The notes below the pieces were generated by a model. The model was not told where the DNA came from. It searched no databases and saw nothing but the letters and a program-made list of their open reading frames with translations. This document shows positions 22,548-33,068 of a stretch of DNA of 64,000 nt, in pieces. A program made the position numbers and the translations under genes. The stretch is from Globodera rostochiensis (taxonomy: Eukaryota > Nematoda > Chromadorea > Rhabditida > Heteroderidae), in contig JAEVLN010000023.1 in NCBI GenBank assembly GCA_018350325.1, positions 125,001 to 189,000 of the forward strand. Direction: 5' to 3'. Each line of letters begins with the position of its first letter. The first letter of the stretch is position 1.

Positions 22548-23236
22548 ATGAATATTGAAGGGACGGGCATGGCGGAGAGACCCGGACCTCCCCCACCGAT
22601 CTCGGGAAGGAGCCCCATCCCGAACCAGCCCTTACCAACCCCGGATGGTCATTACAAATTGGCGACCCTGGCAACTCGCCTCTCCCACCCCGAACAAAAA
22701 ACAAAAGCAAAAAGTTTAACAACAGGGCAATAACAAGGAAACGGTGAATGACATTCCGAACGGAGAAAAAATCGACCACGCCGGCACGGAGGACATTTCT
22801 AAATAAACCTCAAAATTCCCTTTTTCTCCTCCCTCACAACCCAAAAGCGCACCAGACGCGGGACACCCGAACGGTCTTCGCGCGGAGAGTCCGTCCGGCG
22901 CCAACAGAAGTACCGAACTCACGGCAGTTAGACCCCCGCTGGCGACGACAAACACAAACACAAACAAAGAACCCAAAGGAGAGGAGAAGCAGGACGAAGA
23001 CGAGGAGTACCGTGAGTACGCTAAAGAGGGGGTAAAGGAGTCGGGTAAGGAAGTTGGAGGATGACAAAGAATAAGCTCGTAGAAATTGGAAAGGTCTCGG
23101 TTGGGGGAAGGTCGGAATAAAGGAAACAGACCCGATGGGATGGAAGATCCCGCACGGCAAACAGTGGTTGGGGAATTAGAAAGCGTCCATCCCAAAAATA
23201 ATTCAGCAGAGGAAATATTCATTTTAAAGAAAGTGT
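22548..23236 (+). pseudogene. Relic of a disordered, charged protein (copy B)
   Basis: This duplicates 16782-17470 with the same frame breaks, so the decay predates the duplication or both copies share the same read errors. Confidence 0.35.
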
Positions 23237-23440
23237 GTTAAAGGAATGAATGGGCCAGGTCCGGGGGCGCGATATTTCCCCTTCATTCCACCCCCCCCCC
23301 CCATTCTCCTATCGTTGGCGTTGATCCGTCATCAGTCATTGAATCCAAAACATCCAACAGAGTTTCGAGAAAACAAAGCGAGACAACCGCTGATTGCAAT
23401 AAACCGTGATGGAATATTGTTTGTTCAATTTGTGTTTTAG

Positions 23441-24178
23441 ATGTTGATTGAAATTAAACATTTGGTTGCACACAAAAACATGAGAAGAGTTTTGTCGAGC
23501 GCAATTTTGATTGGATTGCCGGGACAAGTACTGGCGCGGTGGGTGCAAGACTTATTTAAAAAATAATTTTCGTAAAAGAATAGTTTTTTCAGATTGTTGC
23601 GCTCGCCCTGGCTGACAAAACCGCATATCTTGAATGCCTTCGCTTGTACCTACGCTTAAAGGACGAAATTTTTGGCGCAGAGGCGAAAGCCAGATTAGGA
23701 GGTTACAAGGCCGAAAACCTTGATCTGTTCCTGCAGGAACATTTTGGCAAATTCCGAACAATGGATCAATTTTGAAGTTGACGATTACAATTTTTTTCTG
23801 TTGAAAACATTTTTTGAGATATTATCACGCTGTTGTTCTAACTCCTCATTAGAATCTTTGTACTCACAAAGCGCTAAATTTTATACGTAAACGGTTTCAA
23901 ATAGGGGGGGGGGGGTGTAACTATTTTTCAACCCCCCCCCCCTCCCCTCCTCTAGGTGGAGGGGGGGGGGGGGGTTACAATTAGAAGGGGGGTTCAAATA
24001 AAGGGTGGGTTACTCGGTAATGTTTAATTTGTTCCTAAATTTCTTAAGACACAGGGAGGGCGCAAAGAGATCGGTTTTGTTTTGTCTCTTGGAACCGGAA
24101 AGTCGCAGAAACAAAAACTAGATGATGCTTCAGTCTTTGGAGCATATACAAACGCCAAAACAATAATTGTTAATCAGG
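23441..24178 (+). pseudogene. iPLA2-like phospholipase, copy C, exon-deleted
   Basis: Exons 23441-23538, 23593-23771 and 24055-24178 correspond to those of copy B, with the same loss of the catalytic-Asp exon. Shared substitutions with B against A (AY for AH, YLRLKD for YLSLKD) show that B and C left regions descend from one rearranged copy. Confidence 0.8.
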
Positions 24179-25898
24179 TGGGCAACAGCAAATTAAAGGA
24201 GTTTTATTATAAATTAGAAAGTGTCATTTTTATGGCATCGAGGGGTCAAAATAGAGGCATTTTTCTGGCAGTTTTCTTGAGGAAATTTCAAAAAACTAGT
24301 TTTTTTGTTTGAAAATTTTACTTACTTCTGGATGGGGGGGGGGGGGGAAGGTCGCGATTGGCGCCGCCGAGAAAATTTTGTATTTTTTCTCTTATTTGCT
24401 AAGAGATTTGCAATCAAATCAAAAGAGCACATTTGTTTCGGGAATCACAAATTGAACACAATATTCCATCACGGGAATGGCGCAATCCCGAATGAAATAT
24501 ATGCCATTTGACTTCTCTCCTCAAGCTGGATACAAAACCAGAAAAATTTGTTCAAGGCGCATATGAGAGTACCGTCGGGAGACTGCCAATTTTAAATTTA
24601 GGTTGAAAACCTCATCAATTGTGTCAAAAATTCAAAATTTTCGTAGTCGGAAGCCATAAATTCTTTGGACGCTTAAACATCTTGGGAAGCGCAAAATCAA
24701 CTAGAACCGATTTTTTTTCCGCATTTGTACTCAATTCAAGGAGAGAAGTCGAATAATATATAGTTAATTCCCGAAACTACCTGAATTAATACTAGACCAC
24801 GCACACCACCGCCATCCAGGGAAAGTAATCGTAAAGAACGCTCATAATCAGTTTTTTTCGTTAAAAAGACATCGCAAATTTCTGTTTTTCGGTTTGAATG
24901 CACTCAACCACCGGACGTTTAGCCGTTTTGCTGCTGCTGTCAGATCGGGCCTTATTGCAAAAAACAATTAAACACATTATATGCACTTTTAACCAGTGTT
25001 TTCTTGTTCCAACAATTTTATATTGTTTAAAATCAAAAAGATTTTCTCGGCGGCATCTATCAGCACCGCCGACCCCTACAATTCCTATAAAACCATCAAA
25101 AAAGGCCAAGTTTTAAATTTTGGTTGAAAATCTCTTAACAATCGAGTCAAAATCGGCGCCAATTGACACCGCCGATAATGTTTACCGCATTTGTTGTTGT
25201 CTTCCGTTTGCGCAAACATGTTATGAGGTCGCGTATCTGTTTGTTTCTTAAATCAAATTTATGTATTAGAACTATGAATCTCAAATATCGAATTTTTCGG
25301 AGTTTATTGCATTTTGTCAAGAATTTTACAAAAAATAACATATTATTGAGAATAGGCGCAAGAGCAAATTTTGAATTTCTATTTGTAAAAAGATTTGCAA
25401 CGAATTTCAAAAATGCGAGCACCGATTTTTTGAATATCTAACGGATATTAAAATTAGTCAATAACCAACACAAACATGCCAAATTCTAAAAGAAATTCCA
25501 TTTGAAAAGGCGAATTTAGGAAAGGGGAGATTGGTGAATACTTGCCCATCATCCAAAATTAATTGGGAAAAAAGTTACCGTGTTTTTAAAATACTGATTA
25601 CACTTAACAAACTAAGTTAAAATTCTTTCTCGTTTGTGTTTTCAATAATAAAATGTTTCTTAAATAACCAAAAAAACATTAAGCTTGATTATTATTGATT
25701 TTGCAAACTGACTCGCAATTAAGGCTGCAATCCAGATTATAATTGGCGCCAAAACACAGAAACAGTTTTACAATTATGGCAGACTTTCCCTGCAAATTTA
25801 TATACTATTTTCCGCTCTCGCTTATGCCCGAATTACGGCAAGGGCATGCTCAATTGGGGCGACATTATTTGAGTCTGAAAGGTGCACACTTTAGAGCC
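24179..25898. other. Array interior of copy C, no exon recognised
   Basis: This is the C counterpart of 12649-14360, nearly identical. It differs by single substitutions (for example gaaactacc for gcaactacc near 24773) and small indels near 25263 and 25536. Confidence 0.5.
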
Positions 25899-26788
25899 CG
25901 CCGGAAACCGGATTCCCGCGGGAAAAGTTAGGGATTCCCGTTCGTAAAAATTTTAAAGAAGTTATACTACAAAGTTAGCAAAGCCATAGGAAACCCTTTT
26001 CAAAATTTGTGGAAATTTTCCGCATCAAAATCAACAATGCGAAATTTTTTTACCCGGTTCCAAAACACTGGCCCCGAAAGAAAGAAGCTGGAGGCAAGCG
26101 TCCAAATCTTGGTGAAGAATTAAAAAAATGCAACTAAAAAATAACACCAACCATTTCTCTTCAGCGCGTTGATTAATAGAGTACTACCGCCTCTTTTTCT
26201 GTCAAGGTCTTCTCTTACGACGCCCTCTCTGGCCATTTCATTTTTAAGGAACTTAATTTTTTGTGTATTAAAGAAAATAAAAAGCCCCTACATCTCTGGT
26301 GAATCCTTCATACAAATTCTGATGATTGAAATGTTGTTCAGTCCTGCCCGTAATAATATTAAACAACTGTGTAACTAATTCCATTAAATCTTAATTTAAT
26401 ATTACGATCATTATTGATTGATATCTTAAATATTGATGTGTATTTGAAATATTTTTAACAAATGTTAGGAAAGTACGAATGGGTTTCAGTGAATGGAGCG
26501 TAGCGCGAACCATCTTTTTAAAAAGGGAATCGATGGGGAGAGGGTGAATAATCGCCTAAATAGTGGAGAGCACAGCAGCTTTGAAGATCCTAGAAATTTT
26601 TCGAGTTTAGAACCGAAGCGTTTCGGATATCCGAAACCAAACGACTTTTTTCTTGCCTTCGAACCGAAGTAGCCAAATCAGAGTGCCAATTCACCTCCCC
26701 TTCACTTTAGCCCCACTCCCCTCACGACGGCCGGTTCTGCTCGTTGTTGCCGGTCTCGTGCGCGACGTTGGCCTGTGCGTGATCGTTG
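25899..26788. other. Segment retained only in copy C
   Basis: These 890 bases are absent from A and B. It starts with a ggaaaccggattcccgcggg patch like the dispersed repeat at position 1 and is otherwise AT-rich with no clear exon until the open stretch beginning near 26653. Because the open exon 26653-26913 runs across its right edge without interruption, the segment is ancestral and was deleted in A and B rather than inserted in C. Confidence 0.6.
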
Positions 26789-26913
26789 GTAGTTGGAATG
26801 CAACATTTGCACCAAAGTCAGACAATTTGCAACGGGTCCTTCTGTTTGCCGCGAACAAGCTGTTTCAGATACGTCTCCAACAGCAAAGGACGCGCATGGA
26901 CAGTGCCAGCTAA
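26653..26913 (+). CDS. Unidentified terminal exon, complete only in copy C
   Basis: An open plus-strand stretch with coding-like composition contains RRPVLLVVAGLVRDVGLCV then WNATFAPKSDNLQ and ends MDSAS with TAA at 26911. A possible acceptor (aaatcag) lies at about 26679-26681; there is no ATG at the 5' edge, so this is an internal or terminal exon. The aliphatic run could be a membrane segment or a beta strand. I recognise no family. An inverted, deleted copy of its second half lies at 28107-28326. Confidence 0.4.
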   Translation: MPSNRSSQIRVPIHLPFTLAPLPSRRPVLLVVAGLVRDVGLCVIVGSWNATFAPKSDNLQRVLLFAANKLFQIRLQQQRTRMDSAS

Positions 26914-27202
26914 AATAAAATAAAAAGTTTACTTTTATCCCTTAAATTGATCAATCCTGGCCAGAAAACTCCCCAATCACTTAACTAATAAAATATGAAT
27001 CGTTCAATTTTAGTAACATTTGAAGACTCTTGTTTATCCAAACCTTCTTGTAACTAAGATCGAAACCGGGAGCTTTGGGAAAATCCGGAACCGGGATTAA
27101 TTCCCCAAAAATTGGTGAAAAAACTGTAACATTTTCTCGTTAACTTCTTTCAATTGCTTCTCCCCTTTCTTTGGATTGCCAGACATGCTAATCCAAATGA
27201 TT

Positions 27203-27931
27203 TTAATGATTCCAAAGGAGATAAAACCTCGTTGGAGCTTCCGGTGGTTGTCGTGTTAACGAAAATGTCCCCACTGGAGACGAGGCAGCCAAGTCGTAAA
27301 GAGCCGCGAGCTGTTCGGGGGCTTCAACGAGGACCTTAAGTGGGGCAAGGGAAATAATTAATGACCACTCCAAATTCCTTCCCAATTCGACCTCCTCTAA
27401 TGTGGCAGAGTCGAAATCAAATCCGGGCCCGGTCATACAGGTCGTGTTCAGCGACAAATGCGAGCTGGCCCTGGATTCGGAGTAGTGAACTCTTCGTTCC
27501 AGAAGGCTGAATGTACTTCAGCAGTTTGTTCTCATGCTAAAAGACAAGCAATTTGTTGCAGCTTAATGTTTTCTGTAGCGTAAACCGTCCAACAGGTTAC
27601 CTGAAGTCTGTTGACAGTCTGCCGGAGGATGTCGATTCCTTGGCCTTGTCCAGTGCGTCCAACTGCACGTCCGTCAGTGCGAACTCTCTGTTTTCTAACT
27701 CTCGCTGCAACAATGCCATTTCCACCGGACTCAACTCCTCGGAATGTGCCTTAGTTAAGACCATTTTGGAGGTCATCGAAGAGGAGGACGAATGTTGTTG
27801 TTTGCCAGGTTGAGGAAGGATGAAAGGAAGGAGCTGTGCGTGTTGTCGGTGGTATCCTTCAGAGGCTGCAGCTGTTGCTGCTTGCTCTTCTTGGTACCCT
27901 TGTGGAAAGCTCAGTTGAACGAACTTCGAAT
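27203..27931 (-). CDS. Unidentified protein, two exons (copy C, best preserved)
   Basis: Minus-strand exon 27931-27601 follows the acceptor ttatctgcag and reads SKFVQLSFPQGYQEEQ, an Ala/Gln/Ser-rich stretch, then SEELSPVEMALLQRELENRE and DVQLDALDKAKES, ending TTCAG|GTAACC. A 94-base intron (27600-27507) ends tacattcag. The second exon from 27506 reads LLERRVHYSESRASS, GFDFDSATLEEVELGRNLE, WSLIISLAPLKVLVEAPEQ, and stays open to a TGA at 27203, or may splice out earlier near 27235. The splice phase is preserved. Features: a low-complexity linker, a likely helical acidic segment and a hydrophobic segment. I recognise no family; it could be a signalling or membrane-associated protein. The upstream exons are not identified. 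Confidence 0.55.
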
Positions 27932-28514
27932 CTGCAGATAAATCACAACATACAGTTGCCGTTTCATACTTTCATGGACGGACATGACCATAAGGGCAAT
28001 TTATTTTAGCAGAATTAAATGTTGCAACAAATCACAACGACACCAAATAAAATACTATTTAAAATGTTTAAACATGCACAAAGACAAGTACCACCAATTG
28101 GATAAACAAGAGCTTCAAATGTTACTAAAATTGAACTATTCATATTCTATTAGTTGGGGAGTTTTCTGGCCAAAATTGATACAATTTAAGGGATAAACGA
28201 GAACTTTTTATTTTAAAATTTTAGCTGGCACTGTCCATGCGCTTCCTTTGCTGTTGGAGAGGTATCTGAAACAGCAGTTGAGCTTTGGTGCAAGTGTTGC
28301 ATTCCAACTACCAACGATCACGCACAGACCAACGAAAGCGCAAAGGTGGGGCAGCCCAGAGACAAAAATCTGAACAAAAAATCGAATATATTTTTTAACA
28401 CTAATTTTCCTTCAATTTTTTTGATAGGCTGCGGCAATGACACCACCTGATGCTTGATCAGATCATTGGCTGAAAAAAGAAAATGCAGCAAAAATGAGAG
28501 AGAGGCACTGATTT
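27932..28514. other. Intergenic/intronic, contains inverted duplicate
   Basis: Apart from the inverted copy at 28107-28326 I see no gene. A ttgatag acceptor-like site near 28426 could start an exon of the kinase relic, but its frame is not continuous. Confidence 0.35.
28107..28326 (-). repeat. Inverted, internally deleted copy of 26771-27043
   Basis: Read on the minus strand it reproduces gtgatcgttggtagttggaatgcaaca, the cagtgccagctaaaat end and the following non-coding DNA through gataaacaagag. It lacks about 50 bases (the part encoding LQRVLLFAANK). This makes a 1.1 kb-spaced inverted pair with copy C. Confidence 0.8.
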
Positions 28515-29065
28515 GTGGAGGGTAATCAACGATTGTTCAGATCGAAGAGCATTATGAGTGGGAGATCGGCAAGTTGCAAAACGAATGGAATCCTACCGGA
28601 CGCATATGCAGCTGCTGAGCCAGAAGAACAGCGGGTTCAACTGCGTGATTTTAAAAAACTACGCACCATGCTTGGCACACCGGCCTTCATGGCACCGTAA
28701 TTTTTTTGCTTAATAAAAAACAATTTTTTTGTATCAATTTAATGAAATGGATTTTCAGCGGAGTTTTTTGGCAGATTCCATTTTTATTTCTAATCAAATG
28801 TTCAAAAAAGAAAGTTTAATGAAAATTCTTTTGATAAAAACTAATATTTGGGTTTACCAAGCTAGGGGCTATTATATATTTTTTTGTTGATTATTTGGTA
28901 AGCGTTTTGTATTTTGATGGGACTCAAATGTCCGTCTCCCAACTTTCTCACTGTTTCAGCGAAGTCCGGGCCGGCAAGTATACAATGGCCGCTGACGTGT
29001 TCTCCCTGGGCGCCATCTTTTACTTGTTTGACACGCAAATATTTGCCGGGTGTTGCGACGACTGA
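28515..29065 (+). pseudogene. Protein kinase C-lobe fragment, decayed
   Basis: Exon ending at 28696 reads VQLRDFKKLRTMLGTPAFMA; after a 263-base intron (28697-28959, GTAATT..TTTCAG) the frame continues PEVRAGKYTMAADVFSLGAI to TGA at 29063. This matches kinase subdomains VII-IX: the DFG position, the activation-segment end GTPAFMAPE and the DxxSxG helix start. DFG is DFK and the activation loop is only about eight residues, so it could not bind Mg-ATP normally. No HRD catalytic loop or N-lobe is visible upstream, and the frame stops right after subdomain IX. It is probably a pseudogene or a few exons of a pseudokinase. Splice phase across the intron is exact, which supports former coding function. 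Confidence 0.65.
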
Positions 29066-29179
29066 TCAACAGCAACAACAACGGAAGCAGCAGCAACAGA
29101 TTGGTTGGACTAAAAAATTAAAACAAAATTTTAGGGTTCCAAAAATATTTTTTGTTGTTAACCCCCCCCCCCCCCCATT

Positions 29180-30457
29180 AGACTCAGGAGGCCATCATCA
29201 TCAGCAACACGTCCAGCTGCAACAACAGCAGCATTTGGATTTAGATGGCATTTTGGGCATTGTGTGGAAGCTGAACGAATCGGTGCGCGCGCTTTCGGCC
29301 GATGTGCACGCCTCCCTTAAGTCTTTCCTGTTCGGCCTGCTGTACCGTGAGGACATCCGCATAATGCTGGACGGTCGGACTGCCTTTTTTGGGGGGAGGG
29401 GATGTACTGCTCGCCGTCGATAGAACTCAAACCCTTCAATACACACGGCACACAAATTTTGGAGTCCTCTCTGCCAGTCAATTTATGTAAATCTGCGTTT
29501 AAACGAAATCCCAAAGTTGGGGTTAGAATTAAAACCGAACCAAAAAAAAAGAAGTCGGGTTTTACTCTTGGCTCGCCTGTCGTCGGTGGGGTAAAATATT
29601 GACTCATTCCCCACCAACTTGTCATACGACTTGTTGCCTTTTTATCGACTCGTTCCCCTGATTAAAAAGGACAACAAACCTCAAAAATCGTAAAAACTCT
29701 TGCGCAAACACATTGAACAATTGGTCTAAAAAAACTTTTTCAAAAGAAAATTTTTTTAGTCATTAAAAAATGATTGATATGGGTTTTTGGGGTCCCAGAG
29801 TTACATTTCATCGTGTTTCGAACCCAGGCTCGCGAATTCGAGAACGAGTCATACTATTTTAAGCTTTTCGAACGGCTCGGCGTTGCCCTAGGTGCGCCAA
29901 GAAAAATGAATTTTTTGTTTGAATTTGGATGAAAAATTTGCCGGGGAACGAATTTTTCTTCCATTCCATGACGCGCCTATTTTTTGCAGAGATTGATCAC
30001 TGCGATTACATCATTTGGTACCGCATGAATCGCAAGCTGTTGCTGCAGCAGTACTTTTTGACATCAACAATTTGGCATCGGCATTGCGGCGGACGACGAC
30101 GGCGGTGGCACGCTGTCCGTGGCCATTGCCCAGCGCTTTGCATCTCCAGAACTATGTGGGCGTCAACGAGTTTGCAAGGGTGCGCGAAAAAACAAAATTT
30201 TTTATTTTTGTTTTTGGATTAATTATTTAAATCAATTAAAGTGCTATTTTTAAAAAATTAATTAAATTTAATCTATCAAATGTTCATTTTATCATTTTTT
30301 AAATTTGTTTAACTTTATTTTCCTAAATTCAGTATCGCCTGAGCGAGCCGATCAGCAGGTACACTCCATGTCCAGCCAGAGGCGATCTATTTGTGAAGAA
30401 GAACAGCCGTGCCGAACTGTTGACCAGAATACGAAGGTGTGGCCCTATTGCGAGAAG
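29180..30457 (+). CDS. Unidentified gene, three exon islands
   Basis: Exon 1, about 29180-29373: His/Gln-rich then GILGIVWKLNESVRALSADV, SLKSFLFGLLYREDIRIMLD, donor at G|GTCGG. Exon 2, 29990-30179, after tttttgcag: IDHCDYIIWYRMNRKLLLQQ, then a frame change of one base near 30056 into YFFDINNLASAL and LQNYVGVNEFAR. Exon 3, 30333-30457, after aaattcag: YRLSEPISRYTPCPARGDLF, VKKNSRAELLTRIRRCGPI, donor AG|GTAGGG. With the one-base correction the phases fit across all junctions. These are clearly former or present coding exons of one protein, but I do not recognise its family. Introns are 616 and 153 bases. Confidence 0.5.
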
Positions 30458-30543
30458 GTAGGGAAGGGACGGCGCTTGGGGACACTGATCAAATTCACGA
30501 ATTTTGTAATACGATCAATATGAGCAATTCCGATAAAACAATA

Positions 30544-30878
30544 GCCTCTCCTCCGTCCCCCCTCCCCTCCTCGTCGTCGTCGTCAGGCTGACAAAAAGAA
30601 AGCCACCGGGGGGGGGGGGGGTGGGGTGGATGGGATTGAATAAATAAATATGTTGGCCGGGGGCCGGAGGCGAGGCGGGGACAGGCAACTCAACACCCAC
30701 ACGCATTTGACAACGGAGCCGGACGGGGGAAGCTGCGCTGGCAGCAGCAGCAAAAAAAACAACAACAGACGTTGGCGGCACAGCAGCAGGTAAGCTCAGC
30801 CCTTTTAAAGTTATAAATCATCTAATTTCCGCTTTTTCAGCAAGGAAGTCAATCCACTGCCGAGAACATAAAAACTTA
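30544..30878 (+). pseudogene. Glutamine-rich exon pair, first copy
   Basis: Open stretch ending KLRWQQQQKKQQQTLAAQQQ, donor at 30790 (CAG|GTAAGC), acceptor ctttttcag at 30840, then QGSQSTAENIKT and TAA. It is preceded by G and C runs (30608-30624). A diverged copy of exon end, intron and acceptor lies at 31385-31545. It may be a duplicated 3' end of the preceding unidentified gene. Confidence 0.4.
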
Positions 30879-31126
30879 AGCCGAGTTTGAGGACTACCGA
30901 CTCCGGCTGTCGCCCTTTAGCAGATGAATATCTGCTGGAAACCGACGTGTTTGAACATGCACGTTTGAGATCTAAGAATTGTTTTAATGGTGTGATTTGC
31001 TTATTGCTAATTGATTATTAAATTTTTGATAAATTTTAGGGGTCTTTCGCGGCGCCAATTCTCTTTTCGAGATTGGGAAGAGAACAATGGGATTTAAAAT
31101 GAACATACTTTTATTAAATTCTACAG

Positions 31127-31228
31127 GATCTGAACAACAAGTTGCTGAACTGTGCACTGATGAGCGCCTCCGCCGGCACGGCACCGGTGATCACGGAATG
31201 CTCGGACGTGGTGGTGGACAACAACTAA
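31127..31228 (+). CDS. Exon-like island, unidentified
   Basis: After the acceptor tctacag the frame reads DLNNKLLNCALMSASAGTAP then VITECSDVVVDNN and TAA. Composition and lack of stops suggest coding. Its phase does not match exon 3 of the preceding gene directly, so an intermediate exon or decay is needed. Confidence 0.35.
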   Translation, partial: DLNNKLLNCALMSASAGTAPVITECSDVVVDNN

Positions 31229-31278
31229 GTGGTTGCTGTGGCAATTCTGGCGGTGGCGGAAACGGCGCAGCAAGTTGA

Positions 31279-31560
31279 TACGTCGCCCGGCGGTGGTGAG
31301 ACTGGCGGGCCCTCGGGCAGTGCCAGTGGTGGCGGCGGCGACGGGCGGCGAGGCGGAGGCGGGCGGAGACAACCCTTACACGCGGTCGACAACGGCGCCG
31401 GATGGGGGAAGCTGCGCTGGCAGCAGCAGCAAGAAAAACAACAACAGACATTGGCGGCACAGCAGCAGGTAAGTTCAGGCGTTTTAAAGTTAAAATAATC
31501 TCATTTCCGCTTTTTCAGCAGACCTCCGAACGCACGGAGCCCTACTATGCGGTAGGATTT
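31279..31560 (+). pseudogene. Glutamine-rich exon pair, second copy
   Basis: A Gly-rich stretch, then KLRWQQQQEKQQQTLAAQQQ, donor CAG|GTAAGT at 31469, acceptor ctttttcag at 31519, then QTSERTEPYYA. About 120 bases spanning exon end, intron and acceptor are some 85-90% identical by eye to 30721-30840, showing a segmental duplication about 680 bases apart. Confidence 0.4.
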
Positions 31561-33068
31561 ACCTTTTGATCAAAATTTGATGAAAATTGTGCTAATAATT
31601 TTGAAATCTTCTCTTTTTAAATGTAATATTTAAAACGCAAACTGTTTTGGGTGATTTTTTGATTTTTTTTTTCATCGAATTGTTGTTTCTTTCATTTGCA
31701 CGATCAAACAACCCAAACCAGTTGGTGACTTTTGAGCAATTTAGATGAGCAAAAATAGAGCGATTTCAATGTTTTTTTGGCAGTATTTTCGGCAAAAAAA
31801 AAGAACAAAAAGCATTAACAAAGGCAAGTTTTGCGCGGAGTTTCCAAAAAAATCAGATTTCGTTAGGCGCTGGTACAAAAAGAATTTTTAACCAATCAAA
31901 TTTGCGCCCGTTTGTTTTGATCTGTTCTTTGCTAACTGCTCAAAATGGAGCAAAAATTTTAATTTGTTACTTTTGTTGTTGAAAAGAATTTAAATTGAGC
32001 TCCTCCAAGAAAAAGCTTTCTTTTATAAAATTTCATTGAAATTGACCACTTGGACAAATTGGACGAACGTACCAAAATGTTGGGGCCGGAGCAAAAGGTC
32101 GTCGTTTGTCTTAGTTGAGTGTGGTCACTGGGCGGGGTCTTTCATTGGTCACGATTTTTTTTAAAAGAAAGTTTTTTGCTTTTTGTGAAATACTCGGGGG
32201 TTGTCGAGGTCGCTCTGATCACAAATATGAAATTAGATTGATTCATTTCACATCTTTTTTGATTTTTTTATACGTTGTCTAGGGGTTTAAGAAGCCGTAG
32301 AATCCGAATCTGACCTCCCAAAATTCGGACCCCGAATTATCTCAAAATAAATAATATTTTTTGATGTATTTTAAGATTTTACGAAATATTAGCCCGATTT
32401 AGGAAATTCTGGATTCTGATTTATGGTATAGTAAGGGGGTACGAGGGGGGGGGCGGGGGGGGGGGGGTCGGCGGTGCCGATAAGCGCCGTCGGAATGGCC
32501 ACTATCCAGGAATTGAATGGGTAAATGGGGAGCATTTTTCTCATCAAAGCTGACACAACTTTTGGCCGTTGTTTGACCGCGCACAATTTGCTTTCATCCG
32601 GCGCCAGCGGCATTACTTTGGTCGGCATTTGGTCCAGTCTCAAAGCGCTTTGGTACCACCGGAATTTTTTTCCTTTTTTTGCTCTTTGGCCACCCCAACA
32701 TCCACATTTCCAACAATCAATTTTGGCCTCGAAATCTCCAAAAAACACAATTTTACAATAAAAAAACAATTAATGATTGAATTCATGCTTTTCGAAGGAT
32801 TTTGAAGTCAAAATTGATTTTTCTGGGACGTTATACCATTGTTTCTATGTTAAACAAACTATTCGAAGGCATTTAAACACAAAAACAAATAGCAATGACG
32901 ACAGAATGCCAAATTTTATCAAATGAAAAAATAAGGACAAATCATAAAAAAAGGACAGGCAGATAACTTTTAAACTAAGCTTTTTATCAAAATTTCTTTC
33001 CATCCAAATTCCGTTCGACTCATTCACTTTTTGCCTTTTTTTTTTTGCTCATTCGGGAAGCATTCGTT
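31561..33068. other. Intergenic, no supported gene
   Basis: AT-rich with a G-run cluster at 32446-32467. A minus-strand open stretch at about 32457-32650 (contains WYQSALRLDQMPTKVMPLAP) has coding-like composition but no family and no clear splice context. Confidence 0.35.

Larger units (their letters stand above)
17534..23301 (+). repeat. Tandem array copy B (5.77 kb, rearranged at both sides)
   Basis: B carries both derived states: the three left deletions shared with C and the right deletion plus 2.34 kb block shared with A. Left junctions read catcagt|cattgaatcc, gattgcaa-taaac-cgtgatgg (five filler bases) and caatggatcaatt|ttgaag (att microhomology). B is nearly identical to A after 18002 and to C before about 25898 of C. 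Confidence 0.9.
23302..27610 (+). repeat. Tandem array copy C (right-intact version)
   Basis: C starts like B with all three left deletions, but keeps the 890-base segment 25899-26788 and continues at 27611 into the full upstream exon of the minus-strand gene, where A and B switch to the 2.34 kb block. C keeps the open MSGNPKKGEKQLKEV frame that A and B lost by one base. Confidence 0.9.
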
